From positions 620,001-684,000 of the forward strand of contig NZ_JBFMKQ010000001.1 in assembly GCF_040786285.1 (NCBI RefSeq): a stretch of 64,000 nucleotides of DNA, given 5' to 3'. Within the stretch, counting starts at the first letter, position 1; each line of letters begins with the position of its first letter. The position numbers were made by a program, and so were the translations under genes. The stretch comes from Aquimarina sp040786285. Its GTDB lineage: Bacteria; Bacteroidota; Bacteroidia; Flavobacteriales; Flavobacteriaceae. Below, piece after piece: positions 1-7,574 of the stretch. The notes under the pieces were generated by a model. It searched no databases. It had not been told where the DNA came from and saw only the letters and a list, made by a program, of their open reading frames with translations.

Positions 1-646
1 CTTTGGACTTTAAAACTATTTCATTGGTATATAGCTGTTCAAGATTATCATCGAACGCATATATGTTATGATATTCTAGTTCTTTAACCTTCAAATGAAA
101 GCTCATTGCAAAACTTTTCTTGTTTTGTGAAAACTTAAATTTCAGGAAATCTTTTCTTGAGATTGGCCCCTCATCTTTTTCAAAAAAATCTATTAGATGT
201 CCATATTTCTCTCTTAGGTTTATATAGAGAATTTCTTTTTCCTCAAAATCCAATTTTTTCAAAGAACTAGCGTTAACAACTACTTTTATTTTTTTATTAG
301 GAACTGCCTTTAGGTCAGATAAATCTTCGATAACATACAACTTATCATCTTTAATGAAACCTCCCAGAATTTTAGTTTTTTTGTTACCATATTTCCCCAA
401 CTTAAGCATATTTAAGTCACGGTCGTAATGCTCTACAAAATACCCCTTAAAACTCCAATTGTCTAAAAACTTAGCATAATCAGGTCTAAGCAAAACATAC
501 CCTCCTTGAGGATCTTCTACGATATGTTCTAGATACGTATATTTTTTTTCTTCAAAAAATGTTTTTCCTTTTTTGACTTTGAATTCTTCTTGTGAAAATG
601 TTGATAGATATAAAAAACAACAAAATAAAATATGTATATATTTCAT
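1..646 (-). CDS. Secreted protein of unknown function (3' end outside window)
   Basis: An open frame starts at the ATG at 646 and runs off the left edge of the window without a stop, giving at least 215 residues. The first 18 residues (MKYIHILFCCFLYLSTFS) form a signal peptide, so the product is probably exported. The visible part is rich in Lys, Asp and aromatic residues, with short strands such as GGYVLLRP and KLYVIEDL that resemble blades of a beta-propeller. No catalytic motif or named family is recognised. It is followed on the same strand by nothing visible and preceded by a 108-base gap to the enoyl-CoA hydratase gene. Its function is unknown. Confidence 0.7.
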   Translation of the reverse strand, partial: MKYIHILFCCFLYLSTFSQEEFKVKKGKTFFEEKKYTYLEHIVEDPQGGYVLLRPDYAKFLDNWSFKGYFVEHYDRDLNMLKLGKYGNKKTKILGGFIKDDKLYVIEDLSDLKAVPNKKIKVVVNASSLKKLDFEEKEILYINLREKYGHLIDFFEKDEGPISRKDFLKFKFSQNKKSFAMSFHLKVKELEYHNIYAFDDNLEQLYTNEIVLKSK

Positions 647-754
647 TAGTAACCTCTAAATTTAATTAAACCTTTTACTCATAGTTAAGAATCGCAGATA
701 ATCTTACCCAAAACATGACTAATACACTAATTCATAAAAGATTAACTATAAGTA

Positions 755-1534
755 TTATTTCCCAGGGAAGTTTGCTTTACGTTTTTCTAAGAATGCAGTA
801 GTTCCTTCTTTAAAATCCTCGGTACCAAAACAATTACCAAACTGCTCGATTTCTACCTTAAATCCATTTACTCCATCCTCGTATGCTGCATTTATCGATG
901 TAATCGCTGCACCTATAGCCACAGAAGAGTTTCTCATGATTTTACTTGCCAGTTTTTCTGCCAGAGGTAATAATTCTTCTTGAGTGGTTACATGATTTGT
1001 AAGCCCATACTGCAATGCTTGTTGTGCATCGATCATTCCTGCGGTCATGATCATTTCCATGGCTCTACCCTTGCCCACTAATTGAGGTAAACGCTGTGTA
1101 CCACCATATCCCGGGATGACACCCAAAGAAACTTCTGGTAATCCCATTTTGGCATTATCACTTGCTATTCTAAAATGAGCTGCCATCGCCAATTCTAATC
1201 CGCCACCAAGAGCAAATCCATTAACAGCTGCAATAACCGGTGTAGATAGATTGGCCACAAAGTCAAAAAGTAATTCTTGTCCTTTGGCGGCAAGTTTTCC
1301 ACCTTCGCTTACCGAAAAATCGGCAAACTCGCTAATATCGGCACCTGCAACAAAGGCTTTTTCTCCGCTCCCTGTAACAATAATTACTTTGGTATCTGCA
1401 TCAAGATCTGCCACTCTAAATGCGGCATGTAGTTCTTGAATTGTTTCTTTATTTAATGCATTTAATTTAGACGGACGATTAATGGTAATTGTAGTAACTC
1501 CGTTCTTTTGAGATGTAATGATATTTGTGTACAT
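755..1534 (-). CDS. Enoyl-CoA hydratase/isomerase (crotonase family)
   Basis: This 259-residue protein has the normal length of a crotonase. The oxyanion-hole segment AFVAGADISEF (residues 60-70) and NGFALGGGLELA (105-116) are present. So is GLPEVSLGVIPGYGGTQRL (131-149). The two catalytic glutamates of hydratases correspond to Glu114 and Glu134. The family hydrates trans-2-enoyl-CoA during fatty acid beta-oxidation or related CoA pathways; the exact chain length cannot be read from sequence. It acts in the cytoplasm. The gene lies 38 bases downstream of the histidine kinase gene on the same strand, so co-transcription is possible. The 3-oxoacid CoA-transferase 4 kb away would fit the same acyl-CoA metabolism. 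Confidence 0.93.
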   Translation of the reverse strand: MYTNIITSQKNGVTTITINRPSKLNALNKETIQELHAAFRVADLDADTKVIIVTGSGEKAFVAGADISEFADFSVSEGGKLAAKGQELLFDFVANLSTPVIAAVNGFALGGGLELAMAAHFRIASDNAKMGLPEVSLGVIPGYGGTQRLPQLVGKGRAMEMIMTAGMIDAQQALQYGLTNHVTTQEELLPLAEKLASKIMRNSSVAIGAAITSINAAYEDGVNGFKVEIEQFGNCFGTEDFKEGTTAFLEKRKANFPGK

Positions 1535-1572
1535 GAAATCGTTTATTTTTTATTCCCGTGAAAACGGCAATC

Positions 1573-3042
1573 TTAATTTTTAATTTGTTCTTTAGGAAAT
1601 TTAACTTTAAAAACTGTTCCTTTTCCTTCTTGCGATGTAAAGGTAATACTTCCATTATAGGTTTCTACAATATTTTTTACCATTCCTAACCCAAGGCCCA
1701 TTCCGCTGGTTTTGGTCGTAAACTTAGGTTCGAAAACCTTTTTCATATTTTCTTCATCTATCCCTACCCCATTATCAGCAACGGTGATCACCACTTCGCC
1801 ATTTTCTGAAAACACATCTACGATTATTTTGGGTATTCGACTTTCTGGGATGGCTTGTATTCCGTTCTTCACTAAATTGGTAACCACACGAATGAGCTGT
1901 GTTCGATCAAATTTGGCAATAATTTGCTCTTTTTCTGAAGGGAAAATGATGTAATCTTCATTAAAAATATCCAATGCCAGCCCTACAATCTTTACCACAT
2001 CTAATGTTTCGCTTTTTTGCGCTGGCATTTGCGCAAAATTCGAAAATGCAGAGGCAATAGAACTCATTGTATCGATCTGCTGAATTAATGTATCACTATA
2101 TTCCTGAACTTTTTGCTCAATATTAGAATCACTGGGGTCAAACTTACGTTGAAAACTTTGTACTGTTAATCGCATTGGTGTTAATGGATTTTTAATCTCA
2201 TGCGCTACCTGTTTTGCCATTTCTCTCCAGGCAGCTTCTCTTTCGCTCTTTGCTAACATCACAGCACTTTCTTCTAACTCATCGATCATACTATTATAGG
2301 CATTAACCAAAGTATAAATCTCTTCGCTTGCATCACCAATGGCAATACGTTTATTTCGTTTATCTAACCGAGTTTGGTCAATAGTGTCTGAAATCGTTTT
2401 TAATGATCGGGTGATGTATTTTGATAAAAAGTAGGCTAATATAATAGCTAACAATAACATCAAAAGATATACTTGCCCCAAACGTTGAAGAAACACCAAC
2501 AATTCTCTAGTGATTAAATCATCATCTTCTAAATACGGAAGGTTTAAAATCCCCAAGGGTTTTGATCTAATATCAGTAATATAGGTATACGAAGACAAGA
2601 ACTTTTCTCCATTCTTTTCAGATTTTACCAAATATTTCTTGTCATAAATAGAAGATAGCGTGTCTAGAATAATTGGATTAAGTTTAATATCTGTTGTATC
2701 TTTAGTAAAAACGCCTTCGGATTTAATCAAAAGCTTGCCAGAAAGTCCATATATATTAATAGGAAGAGAATGTTCTTCAGAAATCTGATAAATTCTTTGT
2801 CGCTCTCTAAAAATTAGGGTAAGATTTTCTTCATTTACAGGATATGTAGTACTTTTTAATGCATTGTTAATTGCAATCTGGATTCTATCTTCTTTTCTTT
2901 CTAATCGTTCCTTGTGATATTCTTCTTTATCTTCTTTGTACTGATAAATGGTAACTGCAGCAATTAATATTGATGCTAATAAAACCAATAAAGTCATAGA
3001 GATAAAAATCCGTGTACGAAGAGAAAGTTTTAATAGCTGCAT
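1573..3042 (-). CDS. NtrY-like sensor histidine kinase
   Basis: The ATG at 3042 is chosen (489 residues), because residues before it are not signal-like while MQLLKLSLRTRIFISMTLLV begins a clean membrane segment. Order of parts: TM about 10-32, extracytoplasmic sensor about 33-187, TM about 188-208, HAMP about 210-262, and a HisKA box with phospho-acceptor His281 in VAHEIKNPLTPMRL. The HATPase domain follows, with an N box (NLVKNGIQAI), DNGVGI and GMGLGLGMV. The H-box context 'HEIKNPLTPM' is that of NtrY/PAS-type kinases. No response regulator gene is adjacent, so its partner is elsewhere. It probably sits in the inner membrane. The ligand is unknown. Confidence 0.9.
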   Translation of the reverse strand: MQLLKLSLRTRIFISMTLLVLLASILIAAVTIYQYKEDKEEYHKERLERKEDRIQIAINNALKSTTYPVNEENLTLIFRERQRIYQISEEHSLPINIYGLSGKLLIKSEGVFTKDTTDIKLNPIILDTLSSIYDKKYLVKSEKNGEKFLSSYTYITDIRSKPLGILNLPYLEDDDLITRELLVFLQRLGQVYLLMLLLAIILAYFLSKYITRSLKTISDTIDQTRLDKRNKRIAIGDASEEIYTLVNAYNSMIDELEESAVMLAKSEREAAWREMAKQVAHEIKNPLTPMRLTVQSFQRKFDPSDSNIEQKVQEYSDTLIQQIDTMSSIASAFSNFAQMPAQKSETLDVVKIVGLALDIFNEDYIIFPSEKEQIIAKFDRTQLIRVVTNLVKNGIQAIPESRIPKIIVDVFSENGEVVITVADNGVGIDEENMKKVFEPKFTTKTSGMGLGLGMVKNIVETYNGSITFTSQEGKGTVFKVKFPKEQIKN

Positions 3043-3144
3043 ATTATTTTTTGAAGCATAAATATAACAAATATCACACCAAAATAGTGGTAAAAACAAA
3101 TCTTCACCGGTCTTGAATTCCTTAAATTTAACTAGTTTTACCTT

Positions 3145-4836
3145 ATGGATAATTCTATACTACTTTCTGTACAAGATCTTTGTGTTTCTTTTTTCTCAGA
3201 AGAGATTGAAAATCAAATACTCTATGATATATCTTTTGATATCCATAAAAATGAGATTCTGGGAGTAGTAGGAGAATCGGGAAGTGGAAAATCTGTGGCT
3301 TCTTTGGCAATTTTAGGATTGCTCCCTGATAAAATTTCGAAAATTACCAAAGGTGATATTCGTTATAATGGGAGGTCTTTGTTAGACATTACAGAAAAAG
3401 AGTATAGGGCTATACGTGGAAATGAGATTGCTATGATATTTCAGGAACCGATGAGCTCATTAAATCCCTCTACTAAATGCGGGAAGCAGGTATTAGAAAT
3501 TCTTCTTCAGCATACCACCTTATCTAAAACTGAAGCTAAAACTGAAGTCCTTGCATTATTTAATAAAGTAAAACTCCCAGATCCCGATAGAGCATATCGA
3601 TCCTATCCTCACCAATTAAGTGGTGGACAAAAACAGCGGATTATGATTGCAATGGCCATTGCCTGTAAGCCTAAACTTCTTATTGCCGATGAACCTACTA
3701 CTGCATTAGATGTTACTGTACAAAAAGAAATTATAAGTGTTCTTAAAAGTCTACAGCAAGAATATAAGATGAGTGTATTGTTTATTTCTCATGATCTATC
3801 ATTGGTTTCAGAAATTGCCGATCATGTTTTGGTGATGTATCAAGGAAAAATGGTGGAATTTGGAACAGCCGATACCATATTTCATCATCCCGAAAAAGAG
3901 TATACCAAAGCACTTATTAATGCGAGACCAACAACTGATGTTAGATTCAAAAAATTGCCTACGATAGCCGATTTTATCGATAGCACAGATCAGTATAGAG
4001 AGGTTATTACGAAAGAGCAACGACAACTACGCCATAAGGACCTATATAATACTCCTGCATTATTAGAAGTTAAGAATGTAGAGAAAACTTATTTTTCTAA
4101 AGTTGGACTTTTTGGTAAAAGAGAATTTAAAGCCGTAGATAATGTAAGTTTTAAATTATATGAGGGAGAAACCTTAGGTCTCGTAGGAGAATCAGGCTGT
4201 GGCAAATCGACTTTAGGGAATACCATCCTACAACTTGATAAGGCAACCAAGGGTCAAATTTTATACAAAGGCCAGGATTTAACAACATTATCATCTTCAG
4301 AAATAAGAAATCTTCGAAAAGAAATTCAACTCATTTTTCAGGATCCATTTGCATCGCTAAATCCAAGATTAACGGTTGGTAAGGCAATACTAGAACCCAT
4401 GCAAGTGCATAACCTACATAATAATGATACCGAAAGAAAGAAGGAAGTGCTTCGATTAATGAAACGAGTAGGGCTCGATGAAACTTATTTCAATCGATAT
4501 CCTCATGAATTTAGTGGAGGGCAAAGGCAGCGAATTGGTATTGCAAGAACAATAGCCTTACAACCTAAGCTTATTGTCTGTGATGAATCGGTGAGTGCAT
4601 TGGATATCTCTGTGCAGGCACAAGTATTGAATTTGCTTAATGAACTAAAAGATAGTTTTGGATTTACGTATATCTTCATATCCCATGATCTTGCTGTGGT
4701 AAAATATATGTCTGATCAATTATTAGTAATGAATCAGGGGAAAATTGAAGAACGAGGAGATGCCGATCAGATATATGAACATCCCGAAAAAGAATATACC
4801 AAGAAACTAATACAATCTATTCCCAAAGGGAAGTAG
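3145..4836 (+). CDS. ABC transporter ATPase, fused DppD-DppF type (oligopeptide)
   Basis: A 563-residue protein with two complete ABC ATPase cassettes in tandem. Cassette one has Walker A GESGSGKS (43-50), signature LSGGQ (158-162) and Walker B LLIADE (178-183). Cassette two has Walker A GESGCGKS (348-355), signature FSGGQRQR and LIVCDESVSALD. The ends of both cassettes carry the oligopeptide-binding C-terminal motif (HPEKEYTKAL, HPEKEYTKKL) of the Dpp/Opp family. The two normally separate subunits DppD and DppF are therefore one polypeptide, as is common in Bacteroidota. It powers import of peptides (or a related solute) through permeases that are not in this window. The gene stands alone and is divergent from the histidine kinase, 102 bases away. 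Confidence 0.93.
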   Translation: MDNSILLSVQDLCVSFFSEEIENQILYDISFDIHKNEILGVVGESGSGKSVASLAILGLLPDKISKITKGDIRYNGRSLLDITEKEYRAIRGNEIAMIFQEPMSSLNPSTKCGKQVLEILLQHTTLSKTEAKTEVLALFNKVKLPDPDRAYRSYPHQLSGGQKQRIMIAMAIACKPKLLIADEPTTALDVTVQKEIISVLKSLQQEYKMSVLFISHDLSLVSEIADHVLVMYQGKMVEFGTADTIFHHPEKEYTKALINARPTTDVRFKKLPTIADFIDSTDQYREVITKEQRQLRHKDLYNTPALLEVKNVEKTYFSKVGLFGKREFKAVDNVSFKLYEGETLGLVGESGCGKSTLGNTILQLDKATKGQILYKGQDLTTLSSSEIRNLRKEIQLIFQDPFASLNPRLTVGKAILEPMQVHNLHNNDTERKKEVLRLMKRVGLDETYFNRYPHEFSGGQRQRIGIARTIALQPKLIVCDESVSALDISVQAQVLNLLNELKDSFGFTYIFISHDLAVVKYMSDQLLVMNQGKIEERGDADQIYEHPEKEYTKKLIQSIPKGK

Positions 4837-4864
4837 TTTTCAAAAGAAAAATCTACATATTTTG

Positions 4865-4904
4865 CATAAAAAAAACCTGTTAATCTTTATAGCTTAACAG
4901 GTTT
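4865..4904 (-). terminator. Rho-independent terminator, minus strand
   Basis: The arms AAACCTGTTAA (4873-4883) and TTAACAGGTTT (4894-4904) are exact complements around a 10-base loop. Read on the minus strand, the hairpin is followed by a run of eight T. On the plus strand the T run is poor, so it mainly stops leftward transcription, although it lies only 30 bases after the plus-strand ABC gene and may also serve that gene. Confidence 0.75.
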
Positions 4905-4949
4905 CATTCATCGCGACTTGGGGGGTTGCGATTCGTTAACAACAAAAAA

Positions 4950-5051
4950 TCACATCAACAAAAATACTTTTTTCGCTAAATACATGCAGTTAGAAATCAA
5001 TTCCATTGTTGGTTTAACTGATTTCTGTAGACGATTCATACGCTTTTTCAT
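4950..5051 (-). CDS. Candidate 33-residue cationic small protein
   Basis: A minus-strand ATG at 5051 opens 33 codons ending in TGA at 4950-4952. The product begins MKKRMNRLQKSVKP and ends YLAKKVFLLM. It is basic, has one Cys (in LISNCMY), and its C-terminal half could form an amphipathic helix. A strong minus-strand terminator follows 46 bases later, giving a plausible mini transcription unit. No clear Shine-Dalgarno sequence is seen, but this is usual in Bacteroidota. A chance ORF cannot be excluded; a plus-strand ORF of 30 codons overlaps it. Confidence 0.3.
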   Translation of the reverse strand: MKKRMNRLQKSVKPTMELISNCMYLAKKVFLLM

Positions 5052-5405
5052 AATAGGGACAATAAGTGTGGGTTAATAATTTATTTTTTTAAGCCTTCAA
5101 AAAACAATTATATAGGGGTATTGTTTTTATTAGGATTGCTAATATGCAAAATATTTTCAATAACAACGTTTAAATACGTAATAAATCGACAAAATACTCA
5201 AAATTTTAACATTTATATCGGAGAAGCTTGTTTTTAGGGGTTAAAGTAAAGGTTTAAGGCAATAGAAAACTCATTGAAAGTGTAGTATTTTTCTTTCAAA
5301 AGTGAGTTTATTAGGCTTGTTTAAAGTTAACGTAATTTTTTTAGAAATAGTATTCGTTGGACTTAAAATATTATTCGTCATAGTATTGATAGAATTAGTA
5401 ACCTA

Positions 5406-6062
5406 TTAATCAAGCTTCATTTCAGGAATATCTCCCTCTATAATAAGGCTTCCTTCTGTTGCTTTTTTAATATCTTCAACAGATACTCCCGGAGCTCTTT
5501 CTAAAAGTTTAAACCCATCCTCTGTAATTTCAAGTAATGCCAAATTTGTAACCACTCTTTTTACACAATGTACACCCGTTAGTGGTAATGAACATTTTTT
5601 AAGCAACTTAGACGCCCCTGCTTTATTAGTATGCATCATCGCTACAATAATATTTTCTGCACTGGCCACAAGATCCATCGCTCCACCCATTCCTTTTACC
5701 ATTTTTCCTGGTATTTTCCAGTTGGCGATATCTCCATTTTCTGAAACTTCCATGGCACCTAGAATAGTAAGATCTACATGTTGCCCTCGTATCATATTAA
5801 AACTTGTTGCCGAATCGAAAAAAGAAGCACCAGGCATTGTGGTTATGGTTTGCTTTCCTGCATTAATGATATCTGCATCCTCTTCTCCTTCAAAAGGAAA
5901 TGGCCCCATGCCTAAAACACCATTTTCACTCTGAAATTCGACTTCAATCCCTTTAGGAATATAATTAGCCACCAGGGTTGGTATCCCAATCCCCAGGTTA
6001 ACAAAATATCCATCTTTTAATTCTTTTGCAATACGTCTTGCAATTCCGTTTTTGTCTAACAT
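5406..6062 (-). CDS. scoB: 3-oxoacid CoA-transferase subunit B
   Basis: This 218-residue protein is the beta subunit of succinyl-CoA:3-ketoacid CoA-transferase. The N-terminal LGIGIPTLVANYI and the catalytic segment FQSENGVLGMGPFP are present. The active-site glutamate that forms the CoA thioester intermediate is Glu46 of SENG. The length is typical. With subunit A it moves CoA between succinyl-CoA and acetoacetate or a similar 3-oxoacid in ketone-body or branched-chain acid degradation. Its partner gene scoA is upstream on the same strand, but a peroxiredoxin gene lies between them; the gap to that gene is 24 bases, so the three are probably one operon. Confidence 0.95.
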   Translation of the reverse strand: MLDKNGIARRIAKELKDGYFVNLGIGIPTLVANYIPKGIEVEFQSENGVLGMGPFPFEGEEDADIINAGKQTITTMPGASFFDSATSFNMIRGQHVDLTILGAMEVSENGDIANWKIPGKMVKGMGGAMDLVASAENIIVAMMHTNKAGASKLLKKCSLPLTGVHCVKRVVTNLALLEITEDGFKLLERAPGVSVEDIKKATEGSLIIEGDIPEMKLD

Positions 6063-6086
6063 AAAAAATCTAATAAATAATTAACC

Positions 6087-6728
6087 TTAATTCAAATTGG
6101 GTTGTGGAGTCATTCTTAAGTAAGGTTTGATTTCCTGATGACCTTTAGGAAATAATGCAGAAATTTCTTCATTAGTAACCGAGGGTACAATAACACAATC
6201 TTCTCCTTGATTCCAATTGGCAGGAGTAGCTACCTTATGATACGCTGTTAGTTGCAGTGAGTCTATAACACGTAATAGCTCATCAAAATTTCTTCCAGTA
6301 GAAGCAGGATACGTAATGGTAAGTTTAATTTTTTTATCTGGTCCTATAACAAAAACAGATCGTACCGTTAGCTGGCTATCTGCCTTAGGGTGAATCATAT
6401 CATACAATTCTGAAACTTTTCTATCCTCATCGGCTATGATAGGAAAATTAACTGTTGTGTTTTGTGTTTCATTAATATCTTTAATCCAACCATGATGAGA
6501 TTCTAGGCCATCTACACTTAATGCAGCCACTTTAACCTTTCGCTTGTTAAACTCATCTGTGTATTTTGCTACAGTTCCCAATTCTGTTGTACACACGGGA
6601 GTGTAATCTGCAGGATGCGAAAATAACACCCCCCAACTATCCCCTAACCAGGTATGAAAATCAATTTCTCCTTCGGTTGTTTGAGCGCTAAAGTTTGGTG
6701 CTTCATCGCCTAATCGTAATGCTGCCAT
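6087..6728 (-). CDS. 1-Cys peroxiredoxin (Prx6 type)
   Basis: The 213-residue length and long C-terminal extension are those of Prx6-type peroxiredoxins. The peroxidatic cysteine is Cys46 in HPADYTPVCTTELG, and the conserved Thr43 and Arg123 (TVRSVFVI) complete the active site. The only other Cys is Cys178 (GEDCVIVP) in the C-terminal part, so a classic 2-Cys resolving cysteine is not evident. The enzyme reduces hydrogen peroxide and organic hydroperoxides in the cytoplasm. Its position between scoA and scoB, with gaps of 41 and 24 bases, is unusual and suggests co-expression with CoA-transferase. Confidence 0.94.
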   Translation of the reverse strand: MAALRLGDEAPNFSAQTTEGEIDFHTWLGDSWGVLFSHPADYTPVCTTELGTVAKYTDEFNKRKVKVAALSVDGLESHHGWIKDINETQNTTVNFPIIADEDRKVSELYDMIHPKADSQLTVRSVFVIGPDKKIKLTITYPASTGRNFDELLRVIDSLQLTAYHKVATPANWNQGEDCVIVPSVTNEEISALFPKGHQEIKPYLRMTPQPNLN

Positions 6729-6769
6729 AATTTGTGTATGTTTTTAGATTTTTAAAGTATTTTTCGAAA

Positions 6770-7471
6770 TTACTCTCGCTTACGCACAGTGCGTTGCTCG
6801 ATCCTTTTTTCGTAGCGTTCTCCTTGAAAAATTCGTTGTACAAATATCCCTGGTATATGAATATGATCAGGATCAAGTGTTCCTGCAGGAACAAGTTCTT
6901 CTACTTCGGCCACCGTGATTTTTGCGGCACCACTCATACATGGGTTAAAATTTCTTGCGGTTCCCTTAAAAATTAGGTTTCCGGCTTCATCGCCTTTCCA
7001 TGCCTTTACAAAAGCGAAATCCGCCTTAAATGCATGTTCTAATACATACATTTTACCATTAAACTCCCTTGTTTCTTTTCCTTCTGCTACTTCGGTTCCA
7101 AAGCCAGCCGGGGTATAAAATGCAGGGAATCCGCCTTGAGCGGCTTTGCATCTTTCGGCTAAAGTACCTTGTGGTATTAACTCAACATCCAGTTCCCCGC
7201 TAAGCATCTGACGTTCAAATTCATCATTTTCTCCTACATACGAAGAAACCATTTTTTTGATTTGTTTTTGCTGAAGTAATAGTCCCAATCCGAAGTCATC
7301 AACTCCGGCATTATTGGATATACAGGTAAGACCATGTATATTAAGTTTTACAAGTTCTGCAATTGCATTTTCGGGAATACCACATAGGCCAAATCCTCCT
7401 AACATAAGGGTCATATTATCTTTAACCCCTTGTAATGCCTCGGTAACATTGGGTACCGTTTTACGAATCAT
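6770..7471 (-). CDS. scoA: 3-oxoacid CoA-transferase subunit A
   Basis: The 233-residue alpha subunit carries the glycine-rich CoA-transferase motif GGFGLCGIPENAI (25-37), followed by the GLTCISNNAGVDDFGLGLLL region typical of SCOT/AtoD subunits. It binds CoA and forms the heteromeric enzyme with ScoB. It is the first gene of the scoA-prx-scoB run on the minus strand; the 103-base gap upstream to the PBP1A gene probably holds the promoter. A stop-free frame in 6703-6894 is only a shadow of this gene. Confidence 0.95.
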   Translation of the reverse strand: MIRKTVPNVTEALQGVKDNMTLMLGGFGLCGIPENAIAELVKLNIHGLTCISNNAGVDDFGLGLLLQQKQIKKMVSSYVGENDEFERQMLSGELDVELIPQGTLAERCKAAQGGFPAFYTPAGFGTEVAEGKETREFNGKMYVLEHAFKADFAFVKAWKGDEAGNLIFKGTARNFNPCMSGAAKITVAEVEELVPAGTLDPDHIHIPGIFVQRIFQGERYEKRIEQRTVRKRE

Positions 7472-7574
7472 AATATTCTAATTTTTAGCAGACTAAAAGT
7501 ACTAAAAAAATAGTATTACATCGTTTGAAATAAGCGAGTTTTATAATTAATTTAATAGAAGAGAAAAGCGGTCT

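Larger units (their letters stand above)
4837..5405. other. Intergenic region with minus-strand terminator and one micro-ORF
   Basis: This 569-base gap lies between the ABC ATPase (plus) and scoB (minus). It holds a strong minus-strand hairpin terminator at 4865-4904, a second AT-rich hairpin at about 5100-5128 (arms AAAAACAAT / ATTGTTTTT), and a 33-codon minus-strand ORF at 4950-5051. Between 5130 and 5405 nothing is recognised. A terminator 500 bases downstream of scoB with no annotated gene in front of it is the reason to suspect a small gene or RNA here. Confidence 0.5.

Noticed and set aside
4984..5076. Plus-strand ORF of 30 codons
   Set aside because: It is antisense to the minus-strand micro-ORF, has no ribosome-binding site, and no plus-strand terminator follows.
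6703..6894. Minus-strand ORF overlapping scoA and the start of the peroxiredoxin
   Set aside because: It lies in another frame of the clear scoA gene and contains no motif.
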